From Ifrita kowaldi (taxonomy: Eukaryota > Chordata > Aves > Passeriformes > Cinclosomatidae), in assembly GCA_013398055.1 (NCBI GenBank), contig VZRS01015047.1, forward strand, positions 190,253 through 254,252: 64,000 nt of DNA, in the 5' to 3' direction. Both the position numbers and the translations under genes were made by a program. This document shows positions 1 through 12,297 of the stretch, piece by piece. Within the stretch, counting starts at the first letter, position 1; each line of letters begins with the position of its first letter. Below the pieces are notes generated by a model that saw only the letters and a program-made list of their open reading frames with translations, had not been told where the DNA came from and made no database searches.

Positions 1-265
1 ATGGACCTGTGAGAGGTGATGGTTGTAGTTTGTGACCTTATGGGGTATTGTTTACCTGTTACCATAATAGGCAAACTCTGGGCACTATCCCAGGTGATTG
101 GGGGACACTGTGGTGAACATCTTTCCTGTTTATATGATGTTATATCCTGGGTGTGCTGGTATTTAGGGGAATTCTGGCTGTACAATAAACGACTTTGCAT
201 CTCCGTCTTGTGTGTGGAGTCCATGCCCATGCATGATCACTGCAACCGCCCATTAGATTGAGTGA
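1..265 (+). mobile_element. Partial LTR-like block at the window edge (degraded avian ERV LTR)
   Basis: The segment has an AATAAA polyadenylation signal at 184-189, followed by a U5-like stretch with the words ACGACTTTGCATCTC and GTGTGTGGAGTCC. That order resembles the R-U5 end of avian ERV LTRs as I remember them. A weak TATTTAG-like box sits about 25 bases upstream, near 167-173. No clear TG or CA ends or target duplication are visible, and the left end may lie outside the window. The ORF at 16-261 runs through it and has no retroviral character. It could instead be unrelated unique DNA with a chance AATAAA. Confidence 0.35.
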
Positions 266-2129
266 CAACACTTGATGGCTCCAATTTTGACATCTGTTGG
301 TCAAAGTGATGGTTGCAGTCTTGATCTGTCTCAGGTGAGGGAGGCCTCTGAACCACAGAGTTCAGTAGGTTAATAAATGTTCAGGTTCAGGTGGGAATGC
401 CCAGGTACCTTCCCTGGGAGGGGAGTGTGTGTTTAACACTCCTGCAACACTGTGCATCATGCACAGTCCTCTGGTGGAAGGCCCCAGAAATGAGTCTGGG
501 TGCACTTTGGAGGTTTTTGATGGTTTATGACAAGTTCTAAGTTGTCTATCTAACTTCTAGGATGTGCAATTTACCCTCATCCTTCCTGCAGCAGCCCTAG
601 TGCTCCCTGGATCTTTTGCTGACCTCGTTTGGCTCACTGAAAGGGCAGAAAGATACCTCTTTTTCCTCTTCCTCACAGATCAGTTGTAACTAAACCACTT
701 GCTTAATGGGAAGAGGGGAGAGGATGAGTAATGCCCTATCACCATATCTCGCATCCTCTGCAGAGGATTTCATTTCCAAAGAAGTGAAGAACAGTGAGAA
801 AGCATATGAATACAATGCATATAGCAAAGGAAAATTTTTTAGGTTGGGAGACCAACTTTCCGGAGTTATGGTATTTAAAGTAGTTTAGCCCAAACTGCAA
901 AACTTTTCTTACTTGTGTGTTTGCAGTGATAAAATTATGTAGTCATATACCTTGTATTCTGAGGCCTTCTGTCTCGTTCAGCGCGTGGAACAGGCTGATT
1001 GAAAGAGAACCATGGTACTGCTGAATTACCCTTCCTACTGTAGCAGCTGTATCCTGACAGGAAAGCTGTCACTTTAAACGCACACTCTCTGTTGTGTGCC
1101 CCCCAAATCTGAGTTTGTTTGTAGCTGAGTTTGCTGGAAAAATGGGCCAACATTTATTACATTGTTTACCAACTAAAAGGGGGTAAGGACCTTATTTTAC
1201 TGGCTGCTCATAGTGTTATTTTATATCTTTCATGCAAAGAAGAGAGCTGCTGCTTCAATGTAACAATTATTTTTCTTCCAATGGATCACAAACAGCACTT
1301 TTGGGGAAATCTCAACTATAAGCCAAGTTTATAACTCACCTGCCAGAGATGCAGGGTATGTTTTTGCAGACTAAAGGTAGATGCACTGCAGTGTGCACAC
1401 ATAGAAAATATTACCAATTCTCCTTACTTGCATACAATTTGCTAATGTATAATTGTGTAGATAAATTAATCATATGTTAGAAATTATCAAAAGCAGACTT
1501 GACATTTGAACGATAAAGGCCTTTTACAGAGGTATCTCATTTCCTATTTTTCATAAGAAGATAATTTTTATAGGAAAGTGATATTTGTAAGTATTTCAAA
1601 ATTCTTGAGTAAGGTTCATCAATGTCTCTGCTGTTTTTAATTTTTATGCAGTTTTCCAAAAGTAATGAACACATTTGGCGTTGTGGTGTATTCAGGCTTG
1701 ATTCGTCTGCTATTTTCTTCTTTTTTTCATAGTTTGGCTTTTAGATGCCTGCCTTCAGGAATCATGGCACAATGCCATATATCTGTTTTGGTTCCTTCCA
1801 CCCGGCTTTTGTGGACCTTTTTGCTGGCAGTGACAGAATCAACCGGAGAGGTTGCTTCACTTCTGCCCTGTGGTTCTGGTCATCTCCATTTTCTGTGAAT
1901 GCTTCCTGCTTGGGAGCTGTTCTAAGCCATGTGTTACCTTGATGCTTAGAGTTACTCTACCAGAGCACACCTTTAAAATTTGGGTGTAAAGTCGCCTGAA
2001 TTGAGAAGACGGGTAAGAGACAAGCGCTCTCTCTCTCTTCCTAACTCTCTGACTTGCTGCTGTAGTTCTCCACTCCCCACCAGACTAATTCTGGCCCTGC
2101 TCTTCCTATGTCCAAAGCAGCAGGCGGAG
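266..2129. other. Non-coding stretch, no gene recognised
   Basis: All frames are broken by stops; the longest frame is 77 codons (1665-1898), and no frame resembles a known protein. The sequence is AT-rich apart from the last 150 bases. No repeat, RNA gene or splice-flanked exon was supported here. Confidence 0.6.
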
Positions 2130-2560
2130 GAGCAGTGTGAAGGGCTGTGAGCCCTTAGCCCAGCAGCCCTCTGTGCTCCCCTGGAGAAGGGATGCCTGAG
2201 GCCATAAGGACACTCGAGTTGAGCAACTCACTTAGGTTACGGTGACCAGTGAACCACCCCCAGCATGCTTTGCTTTGTTACGGTAATACCTTGTACCCAG
2301 TTGGCTAACTGGTTTCTGCCCTCCCCCAGCCTTCCGCATAAAAGGAGCTCGGGTCTGCCCTGCGATCCAGGGTGGAACCTGTCCCTGGCCTTCCTTTTAC
2401 AGAGGCCGCTGGACAATAAAGCTACCTCTGTGGAACTGCCATACAGGTCTCCCTGTCTCTCTGTCCCCGTGTTAGCTTCGGGGTATTTCACAAAGAGCTG
2501 AATCACAAGAGCTGAAATCACTTGTAGCTGAGAAATCGCTACACTTGCTGAAATCCCTCG
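2130..2560 (+). mobile_element. LTR-like block of an endogenous retrovirus, sense strand, probably solo
   Basis: The block shows the layout of an LTR. A GC-rich U3-like part is followed by a TATA-like CATAAAA at 2337-2343 and an AATAAA at 2415-2420, then a U5-like tail with pyrimidine-rich GTCTCCCTGTCTCTCTGTCC (2447-2466). Two near-identical words, GAGCTGAATCACA and GAGCTGAAATCAC, follow at about 2495-2522. Spacing from the TATA-like box to the poly(A) signal is about 75 bases, normal for an LTR. No gag, pol or env reading frame follows, so it is probably a solo LTR. The 5' boundary is a guess, and no target duplication was identified. The ORFs of 60-156 codons overlapping it on both strands look incidental. 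Confidence 0.55.
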
Positions 2561-5500
2561 CTGTCCAGGGAGGTTTGCCTTCACCCCTGGAAGAGCTGTT
2601 CTTTTGCAGGACATTCTCTCTAGGAAGGCTGTGGCACGCTGGTGCTCGAGCAGCATCAGAAAACCCCCTGAGACAGAGCAGGTCAGGCCTTGATCTCCCA
2701 TTAGCACCTCTTTGCTTTTCCCTCCTCAGCCTCCCAGCAAAGTGCTGTTGCTGTGCCTGGATCACCAGCAATGCCACAATCTGATGTTTTAATTGAGTCA
2801 GGGATAGTGTGTAGAAGAATGTCAGTGGCTGCTTCCAAACTGAGGGGGACCACTGGGGGGTTTATTGCTTCTTTTTGCTAAGCAGAAGCTCCTGGTGCCA
2901 GAGACTCCATCGTTTCCTCACTGGTCTCTTGCAATGCATCCATGGATGTTGCACACTGCTATTGGAATTGGGCAGGAGGTGGTGAATTAAAGGATTCATC
3001 TGCCAAGAAGAAAAGAAATGTTTGGGCTTTTTTTCTTTTCCCTATTGCTTTGTGTTTGGTGAGAAGATGCAGCAGGTGCTAAAAAACCACTACGGCTGCC
3101 TTGGGAGCCCTTGTCCTGCTTCTGTTCCTGCCTCTCTGCTGTTGCCTTGTTCCTGCTGCTTATACAGCAGGGTCCTGTGCTTTGTTAGGAAACAGTCTAA
3201 CACATTTTTGGGGTGGAGAGCTGACAGTATTTTGGAGCTGACTAAAAGGCAAGAAGGGTAATAACCTTCTCTTGTCTCTGTTTGGGTATTTTTTTTGTCT
3301 CTTTTCACCCATATGTTTCCTCTTGTTGTTTTTGTTGTCACTAGACTGTCTCACGCTGTCCCCAGCCAAATTCATGTTCTCTTAAGATTTATCCATCTAG
3401 ACACAGTAATGCAATCGAGAAATTGTTCTTTATAATCGTGCTTTGCCTCTGAACTAATATCTAAATTCTAATATCAATGCTGATGTTAGATTAACAAATC
3501 AAATTTTATATTTTATATTTTAACTCCCTCTTCAATGCATGTTTCTGCAATGTTCCCAATATTCTAAGCAAATGCTCTCTCTCCTTTCCTTTTTCCTCTC
3601 TGTTTAGGCTAATAGTTAATTTCTAAATTCCTTCCTATCAAAGCATCTCCAGTCAAGTAAGAAGACTTTTTTTTAAGAACAGCTGTCCAATTATTTTGGC
3701 TGATGATAGCTATAGTTATATTCCGTGGTCACAGTCACAAGCAAGTGTAATGAGGTTTCCAGTTTCATGGTATAAGTTCATCACCATAGAAATGAGGGAA
3801 GACTTCCTATATGTAGGATGTTGGGACATTGATTAGAGTAGTATTTTATTAAATATTTAAATGTGGCAATTCCTGTCCTGTTCTTATAGCAGGTGTACAC
3901 ATTTATATTTCAGAGTCAGATGCCGTACATGTTTGTGGTGGCATATTCTCCAGGCTCTTCTGGAACCCGTTTAATTGCTAGCAATCATTTTGGATTGGGA
4001 TTTTAGGCTTTGCATGAATTGATGTCTTTCTAACATCATCTTCCACAGGAAATGATCTCTGATTAGCAGCTGGTTTAAGTCCATAGAGATGAAACAAAGG
4101 ATATCTGTGGGTCTGGAGCCGAGAGATGGAAAACGACAGGAACTTACACATCCTTTGTACTGTACAAGCATAACTTTTCCCTTGTGCAAAGCAAGTCTGG
4201 ACTTGACACAGCCCTGTAGGCTTCAAGAATATAATGCAGATTTAAATCAAACCTTCAAATAATTCAGTAGTTCTGGGATTGAACTAGATTTTCATATCAA
4301 AATCCCAGTGATAATCAGACAAAGGATCCAGCCTTTTGTCTCTATGGGCAGCACTCCATCAAAAGCACTTGGTCAAATTCTTTTTGAAATTGAAAAGTAA
4401 TAACTCTGTAATAACTAATTTTTTCAATAGCTCTGTTCTAAACATACCATTGCACAACACAGTCTTTGCTTTACTTCCAATACTCCACTAATTTGAGATT
4501 AAAATATCCCTTGAAACATCAGGGGAACTTTTCTAGTCTTCGTCCAATAAAAAGAGGAAATGTTTCGGAGCCCTCTGACTTAAACAAAAGGCAATCTGAA
4601 AAGAGGTAATGTATACACAATATTTAGTTTATTTTAGACTTGTTCATGTTGTAGTGATTGAAGTTTTCAGACTCTTACAAGAGTGCAAAATGAGCTCTGA
4701 GAAAAATAAGACGTCTGTTTCCCTGGTGGGATGAAATTTAATGCTTTTTTTGGCATTGGTTTAACCAAGGTAATAGTCCTCTGTGTAGCTGTGTGATGGC
4801 AAAATGAGGAACCTGAAGCCCTGCCTCCAGTGCTGCTCCAAGCTGGTGAGTCTGGGGATTTCCTCCTGTTGCAGTTATATTGTTTCTTATCTTATCTATT
4901 CCTGGTATAATTCTTCAGAGCTTCAGCATGCCGATGGTGGTGACATTAATGGTTAATGACAAATTGTATGCATGAAGGATTTGCAAAGCCCTAGAGCATG
5001 ATTAGGCAGATTGTTAATTTTAAGAATACAAAGTGATCTCTTGATATAAACGTACCTTCTGCTGAGAGTATCAGAGAAAGTAAAATACATTTTGGCTCAA
5101 TTGTAACCTGTTATACCCAGAGGAAATTAAAAAAAAAAAGTAAAGAAAAGCCATTATGACAGTCCCTGTGAATCTGAATCTATGCCTGAGTACTGGGATC
5201 TGCTTCAGCATTGCTTCTGTGCTTTGCGAATGTGATAGATGCCAAGATGTGGGGACAATGGCAAGACCTGTTCCTCCTTTCCCTTGCTTCAAGCTACCTT
5301 GACCAGCTTTGCTTTAGTGCACTACAGGAAGCAAGTGACCTGTGAATGAAAGTTGGTATCTGGTCAGCGAGGATTCAGGGAAAGGGGTCCTAAGTTTGGC
5401 TTAGCAGGTGTGCTCCTCAGCCGATGAGCACATGTGCACTTGTAGTCTCTAGTGGATAAAGGGAAATGTTGATCCTCATCTTCCCTCCTGATGGCTGAAA

Positions 5501-5806
5501 CTGTGCAGGTAACGTGCTTCTGGTGGCTGGAGATCTCTTCCCATGGGCACCGTCTGTGGTGAAGGTCACCTTGAGGGAACTCCTCCAGCATGCAGAAGAG
5601 CAGAGAGCAACACAGAGTTATGAGCATACACAAAGAAATCACTACATTAGAAAAGGACATTTTGAGTCAAGAGTTTTCCTTGGTCTGCAAAACCCTCCAA
5701 CAGTACTGAGCTCACCCACACGTGCTGAGGATGGCATTTATCCTCAAGGATAGTTTTCATGAAGTTTCGAAAGTTTTTTGAAAGTTTTCATAGAACCTAA
5801 AAAGTA
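2561..5806. other. Non-coding stretch, no gene recognised
   Basis: ORFs reach 101 codons (2472-2777, minus) and 98 codons (5364-5660, minus), but none shows a domain, signal peptide or family resemblance. A short direct repeat GAAAGTTTT occurs at 5769-5777 and 5780-5788. One donor-like site (CTG followed by GTGAGT) lies at 4846/4847, with an open 19-codon segment before it back to a poor acceptor near 4789; this is too weak to call an exon. Confidence 0.55.
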
Positions 5807-6050
5807 TGTGAGCCGTGTCAGTCCAAGTAATGGGGATGTGTCGCTTGTGAGCAGAGGTCAGAGAAGAAAACGACATGGGCAATTTAGGATGAAATGGAAC
5901 CGACATTTCATTAATTTACAAATTCACTTATATACCTTAGCACGTTGGACTGACATAAGGCCATTGGTTCCCTGGCCAGCCACACCCCAGAGGGATTGGC
6001 TGAACCCAATAACACTTACTTCTGATATTTTTCTCATCGGTATCATAACA
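5807..6050 (-). mobile_element. Short LTR of an endogenous retrovirus, antisense, with a well-formed promoter
   Basis: Read on the minus strand, the segment starts TGTTATGATACC and ends GGCTCACA, so it has TG...CA termini. Two CCAAT boxes (5999-5995 and 5967-5963) lie upstream of a TATATAAG box (5934-5927). A degraded AATAAA-like AATGAAA follows about 15-25 bases downstream of the TATA box, and then a U5-like segment. CCAAT followed by TATA about 30 bases later is standard LTR promoter design. The length of about 244 bases is short for an LTR and may reflect internal loss. The flanking five bases (AAGTA before, ATACC after) do not match, so the ends are provisional. No internal retroviral sequence adjoins it. 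Confidence 0.45.
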
Positions 6051-9000
6051 ATACCATAGTTTACAAAATCATTTAACTGTTTTCCCATAGCGTCCGTGAG
6101 AAAGCAAGGCTATCACACAGACTCTGTCAGAAAACTGGGAAATCTGTCTGCAACCAAGCTTTCAGCATTCACAGGGATGTATGACAAGTTTTTGGAAAAA
6201 ATGTCTTTTGTTGTAGGCTTAATTTTTTTAAACTGTTTCTAGGAAGATTTTTTTTTTATTTCAGATTTTTATTGAGAGTGGAAAGAGAAAGGACTTTTAG
6301 GCTTCTCAGCTGCAGACCTGTGACTAGGAGATATCAAGAAAAGCTGATTCATTCAAACATGGTGGTGATGTGGGATGAATAAACAAGAGAAACATCCCAC
6401 TGCTGGAAGACTCGTTTGGTTTTGTAGTAAATATTCAGTATTTTGTCCTGATTAAATCTGTTATTCTTCCTGATGTCAGTTTATGTAAAAACAATAAGCT
6501 GGAGTTAGCCCTATTTTAAATAAACTAAACTACAGAGTCAAAGTGAAACAAAAGTTTTTTATTTTTATCAAATATAAAAGCTACAGAAAGGACTTTAGTC
6601 GCTTCTCAGTAGAAGTAAGCTTATCATCAAGGAACAAAACTCCTTGAGAAGTCACTTTTGATTGATCAAGACGCTTGCAATTTAATGTGCTAGTGTAGCA
6701 AAATTTAAGAGCACAATAGATTGTAAGGAACAGATTGTTTTTCAGTTTGTTGGCAGTTCTGAAAAAAAGAAAAAACATTTCAGAAATGAGCATTTCAAAT
6801 GCATTGCAATTTGTTTCATGTCCATCACCACTTCTTTTGATCTGACATGAATTTTTTGATTCTGATTTTTCTCTTGAGCACTTATAAAAACAAAAAGTGA
6901 GGTGCTTGATGTGAAGAAACTGTTAGTTTTTGACTGCTTTTCTTTTTTCGTATGGATGATTGAACAGAATGCTTGAACTGTTTAGTTTTCTCTGTTCAAG
7001 TGTATAAATGTATTCTCTGCTCCTTTGCTTCTGTGAAGGAAAAAGGTAAAATCAAAATGAAAGTGATGTAGTGGTGCTTTATAGCAAGTGTTCATGGAGA
7101 ATTAAATTATTCTGTGCTGGTTGTGTAAGAAAAAAGAGACAACAAACAAGAAAAAAAGTACTCTTGTTAGAATTTTTTTTATCTGTACAAAGGCTGTTCA
7201 ACAGTGCCATGTTAGAATATATTGAAAGGATCAAAGTGAGAAAGATAGGAAAAGATGACTACTGAAAGAAGTCGAGGGTTTTAAGAATGCCAGAGGGAAA
7301 TCCACTCACTCAGACAGTGGTTGCTAGTGTTAGGTTTGCAGGTCCACTCAGTGTTTGGCAACTAGGGATTTTGGGGTTTGCTCCTGAAATGATTTGGGAC
7401 AGCAGTCTTTTACCAGTAAATAGAACAACAATGATCATATTTGTGTATATGTAACAAATCAGCTTATTTATACTGCTTTGGTTTTAGTTCTGCTTAAAAA
7501 AAACCCCCAAACAAACCATTAATTTTCTCGGCTTAAACCCCCTTTACTTATGGATGTCCCAATTCTCAGCTAGAGTGCCACGTAAACTGTTCCTGAGCTG
7601 TGAGTGCCATGGATGTACTTGTAGCAAAGGTACTTTACCGCTACAAGGGCGCACAAAATTATGTCAGTAACATTCACCAAACTATACATTCACTATAACA
7701 TTTTGGAAACAAATTCTCTATGGTTTGTAAGACACAAAATGCATTCCTACTTTGGGCTGTGAGAAGGACATGTTGATAACCACTTTGTGTGATTTGCCTG
7801 TTTTGCTCATGCCTGTAGCCCTTGTGGCTTATTAAGAGATGGTGAGTCATCCTGTTCCACATGGCCATTAATTACATCTTTGGAGCACTGTGCTGTTACG
7901 ACAGCCTGCTTAAATATGAGCAGCTGTATGACTCTTTCACAGAGCCTGCCTTAGAAACAAAAATAGTCAGATTTAACCACAGGTTAGCATAAGTTATGAA
8001 AAAAAAAAAAAGTGGAATTTGGTGGAAACTTTGATAAGTCTAAGTGGTCATAATTTCACCTGAACATCCATTTGGATAAACTGAAACCTCAGCTCTACCT
8101 CTCTCTCTATCTCTCCACATTGCTTTGGCTGTTCAAGACAGAGGAGGAGGAGAAAGTCATCTCTCCGATTGTCTATTCAACAAAGAAGGAAGAGGAGGAG
8201 GAATTGCTGAGTTTATAGTGGTCCAGCCCCATAAGGGTGCTCATATTGCATGACTAAGCCTGCATATGCACATTTATACATGCACATACAGTCACACGTG
8301 TATGTTTAAAAATGTACTTCAATTTATTCCAGTAAAAAATAAACCATTTTATAACATAATTTCAAAGAGGTGAACTATACTTTACAGTATTCAGAGTATC
8401 AAGTGGAAAATCATGGAAGTCTTCTGATATGTCAATGTTACCAGTAGTACAGAATTTCTTCAAAGGATTTGTGATTTCAGATACTGGGGTTGGGAAGAGG
8501 GGCATCTTTTACAGGGATTATTGGGACAATCTTGTGTAACTATTTTACAAAAGGAGGAAAAAGGATTATCCCTCTGAGTTTCCTCCACTATCCTTTCTTT
8601 AAATGTACCTGCAGATAGTTAATCATTGTTACGTATTGTTTTAAAACAATGTGTAATTAACGTACTGAAGGCTGTTTTTTCTGAACTGTATTCTGTGACA
8701 TTTAATTTAAAAACAATTTTGGTATAATTATTACAGATGTTTAAAGTATATCCCTCATAAAATTGAGAACAGATACAAGAAAATGAAGTTAAGTGCTGCT
8801 ATTGCATTTTCCATTTGGTTGAAACTTAGCTGTGTGCATTACTCCCGTGGGAGCACAGTAAATGGAGTGGAATTTTCATTTCATTTGTTATGAAAGACAG
8901 TCAGTTCCTCAGATACTTCTCAGTCTAAAATGTCTTTTGTTTTACCAGTTGGAGCTATTTCATTGCTAGAAATAGTGTATTTCTTTTGTACTGTGCAATG

Positions 9001-9090
9001 CAAAAATCATACTTGAGGTCAAACACACTGCTGCTAAAATGATTTTTCTCTTAAAATCTGTTGTCATAATGAATCCTCTTTCTCCCACAG
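6051..9090. other. AT-rich non-coding stretch with a pyrimidine/purine-rich patch
   Basis: The longest ORF is 70 codons and nothing resembles a gene. At 8094-8118 one strand is CT-repeat-rich; within 100 bases it is followed by two GA-rich tracts (about 8139-8157 and 8184-8203) made of AGG units. A short A8C5 run followed by AAACAAACC lies at 7495-7519. Confidence 0.55.
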
Positions 9091-9199
9091 GGTTTTAAAC
9101 AAAGGCTTAAAAACATTTGTGCCCTGAAAGTTGAGGAATTCCCCTATCTGCCTTCTGCAGTGACAGCCTCAATTCCAAAGACAACTCTGCATTAGCATG
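9091..9199 (+). other. Exon-like segment with good splice signals (unconfirmed)
   Basis: A strong acceptor (CCTCTTTCTCCCACAG, ending at 9090) is followed 109 bases later by a donor, CATG then GTGAGC (GT at 9200-9201). Taking the first base after the acceptor as codon position 1, 34 codons stay open, beginning Gly-Phe-Lys-Gln-Arg, before a TAG at 9193-9195. The segment could be a terminal coding piece, an exon of a long non-coding RNA, or chance. The peptide matches nothing I know. No matching upstream or downstream exon was recognised. Confidence 0.22.
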
Positions 9200-12051
9200 G
9201 TGAGCATTTGTCCTTCTTGGTCAGGTTTTAAGTTTAAATTGTGAAGTTAAATGAGTATCTTGTTGCATTGGGAAGAAGTGCAGGCAGTTAGAGAATTTAT
9301 TGCCCTCATTCTTCTAAGTGGTACATAGCCTCTATAAAATGGATTCACACTCCAACTACTTTTGTGTGCTCTAATAGCTCAGATGAAGAGGCACTGTATA
9401 GATGCTGTACCATTGCAGGAACAAAGCACTTTCCAGAGACAATATTATCATTCTGTACTAATGGAAAAGTTCTCTAAATTCAATGGGAAACCTTTATGAA
9501 AGGTTATTTTGTAACCACTCTTTTTACTGAGCAGAGGATTTTATCTCTTCTGTGGAAGGGCTCCAAAGATTTTTTAAAAGGAATGAATTCTGCATAAAAT
9601 CCTTAACCCTTGGTTAAAACTTTTATCCCAGTGGAACTTCATTGTCTTCAGTGGAGTTATTCGTATTTATGTTGTGATAGGGATAACTTCCTCAGAAACC
9701 TTTCATTTCTCTGCAAGGTGATTAGTTAGCTCCTTGTTAAATCTGCAGGGCTTCTCCCAAAGGTGTGGGGAAAAGGGGAAGGAGAGGACATTAGTAACTA
9801 TTTCACACTTGCAGTATTAAGATATGGTGTTCTGTAGAACAAAAAAGAAACATGTTCTGCAGGTCTTCTCTGCCTCAGAAGAGAATAACTTCCTCTGCCT
9901 GGCTGACTGCGACCTGTCAGGTGCCTGCTTGGGTCAATAATAACAAGAAAGGACTGATGGGCCTGGATAGATAGACAGACAGACTGCCATGATGGCATTT
10001 TGACTGCCTTGAAATATAGACATTTTATTTCCATTTTGTGTAGAGATTCTCTGCATGCAAAATGAAAATAATCTTGCTGATGCCTCTTTGATGTCCTGGC
10101 ATGTCAGAGGTCTTAGTTTTTGATGTGGGAGCAAGAAAGATTGTGATCACAGGAAATGAATGCAGCTTGATACACACTGTCCGTCTGACAGTGCAGGAGA
10201 GTTTGCTGTCGGGCATGTGCTTTTTTGGCTCAGGTTTGTTTCTGATCAGTCACTGACCTCTCCCACCTTTTCCCTCATGAAGAATTATTTAACAAGCTGA
10301 AATCAGTGGGAGCAAAGGGAGGAAATGGGCTGGAAGGCTGGTTGCATCTCATTGACTCCTGTGTAGGACAGCTGAATTAAAAATTTGCAAAATGTGGGCT
10401 TTTAAAGCTACTCTCCCTTTCTGGATTTGCTCTGTCCTGTGCCTTAACCTCACTGGAGCCACTGCAAGCTGGGCAAAGTAGCGAATCTTACAGCACAGAG
10501 TGGTGCAATTCTGGGTTGTGATACAGAGAAGATGATGATAGTGTGCACTCCCTTAGTATCCTGGAAGCTACCTGCTGTCTCCTTTTCCCTCCAGCTCTCC
10601 TGCTATTCTTACATAATGGAAAGGATCCTTCATGGGCATTGCTCTGTGTTCTGCTGACCATTAGCAGCTGAGGTAAGCTGTGGAGATGGGGGAGGGAAAG
10701 GGGCGAGCTTAAAAGGACATTTGTTCTGGGACAGTTGCATCCACAAGTGAGGAAGCTAAAGGAAGGACAAATGGCAGAACTGTTGTTTGCCAGGTGTGGC
10801 AGTTATTGCTGATGATGGGAAATACGCTTCTGTTGGGAATCCATAAATTAACATGCTTCTCACTGAGAAACAGCACTTGTGGTTGAGGCAATCGAGTAGG
10901 GAAACATCACTTAATATGGATGCCTTAGGCAAGATGCCCTTTAAAGAGAGACTTCTGAAGCCTGAACCCAGGCTCCTGGCACTGTAAACATCTTGCAGTG
11001 CTTTATTACAAGGACTAATCACAGCATGATAACCTGATGCGAATATAAATATTTGTGAAAAAATTTGATTTTTTTTTCTAATGTGGGAACTGAGAAAAAA
11101 CTAACAAGAATAGTAAGGTGTTAAGAAACTGTGGCCTGATAGGAAAAATGAAGAGAATGGGGTTTGTTACCTAATAGCTCCTTAGCTATTCCTGTTATAG
11201 TCTATATAACAAGATGCAATGCTCAGTCTTTCTTACTGCTTATGAGAGGGAGAAATTAACTTAATTTATGTTTATACAGTGGAAAATAATAAGCTTCCAT
11301 TTAGTTCGATAGCAGGAAAGAAAACTTTCTACCTGTTAGCCTGATGAAACATTTGGGTTACATGGGGAGTGTTTGGTGGATGCCAAAAAAAATTAAGGAT
11401 CAGGTCAGACAAATATTTTCTGTGTGCTGGATGCTCCCTCAGAGCAGGTGGTGGCTTGGGTCATGCTTGAAAGCTTTTCCATTTCACTGAGTCTTTCTCT
11501 GCTATCTTCTTTGCTAGCTTGAAGTGGTTAAATCATACTTACTTGACAGCTGTGGCTTTTAGCTTCCATAACAATTTGGCTGAAGGCAGAAAGGGCTGTG
11601 TAGAAAGCCTTATACAGAAGACACATGAAATTAATTCAAACCTCAAAACCTGAATAATCAACCAGAGATTCAAGATCAAACTTCTCCATCTGAACTGCTG
11701 TTTTCTTTGGGATACACTACTGCCAGATAAAACATAATTAGTGACATTTTCCTCACAAAGTTAAGTGAAAAACCAGGATCTCTGTAACATTTTTTTCCCT
11801 TTCCAGCAAAATTTAGATGAAATTTGAATTAGCCTTCATTTCTAGTCTTTCACTGTATCCAGCTAATTGGGCTATCTGACTTGTTTGCCAGATGGTGAAA
11901 AAGAGGCAGATTGTGTGCTTAAACTCATCCATTAGGAAAAAAGGTGGAAAGAGAAAGGACATTATCTGGTCTCTCAAGAAGACAAAGTAACATAAAAAAT
12001 GCCACTTGCCTATCAGTTTTGAAAGGTGAGTGACTCACACCTTCCTGGCAG
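9200..12051. other. Non-coding stretch with a small tetranucleotide repeat
   Basis: The longest ORF is 88 codons (10756-11022, minus), without recognisable features. A GATA/GACA mini-repeat lies at 9966-9984. A G-rich patch near 10688-10703 has three G-runs, one fewer than a quadruplex needs. A consensus-like donor (AAAG followed by GTGAGT) occurs at 12025/12026, without a matching good acceptor. Confidence 0.55.
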
Positions 12052-12297
12052 ATAAAGTTTGGTAATGATTTGTGTCTAAGGTGCCTTTGGCAAGGCTTGC
12101 TTGAAAAGATTATCCCCATGTATCAGATGGTCTGGACATTCAGTATTGTGCAGATCCCTGGCGCATGGAGTCGGACACCTGGAAATACCTGTCAGTGTGT
12201 GCATTGCCCATGGTGGCAGAAGAAGGGGTGGGAGAGGGGGTACAGGCAGGAATGGTGCAAAAAAGGAGGAAATAACGAGTCTGTGCGGAGGCTTCAG
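12052..12297 (+). other. Exon-like open segment of 82 codons with a consensus donor (unconfirmed)
   Basis: A moderate acceptor (CTCACACCTTCCTGGCAG, ending at 12051) precedes exactly 246 bases that end in a textbook donor, CTTCAG then GTAAGTCAG (GT at 12298-12299). The frame starting at the first base after the acceptor is open throughout, giving 82 codons in phase 0-0. The peptide is rich in Trp, Cys, Gln and basic residues, with a Cys-x-Cys-x-x-Cys-x-Trp-Trp cluster near its middle; no known domain was recognised. Against it: a second plus frame (12101-12301) and a minus frame (12140-12583, 147 codons) are also open here, so local base composition lowers stop frequency and openness alone is weak evidence. 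Confidence 0.22.

Noticed and set aside
10984..11010. TGTAAACATC word resembling the seed of the miR-30 family
   Set aside because: The bases after the first ten do not match, and no precursor stem is visible around it.
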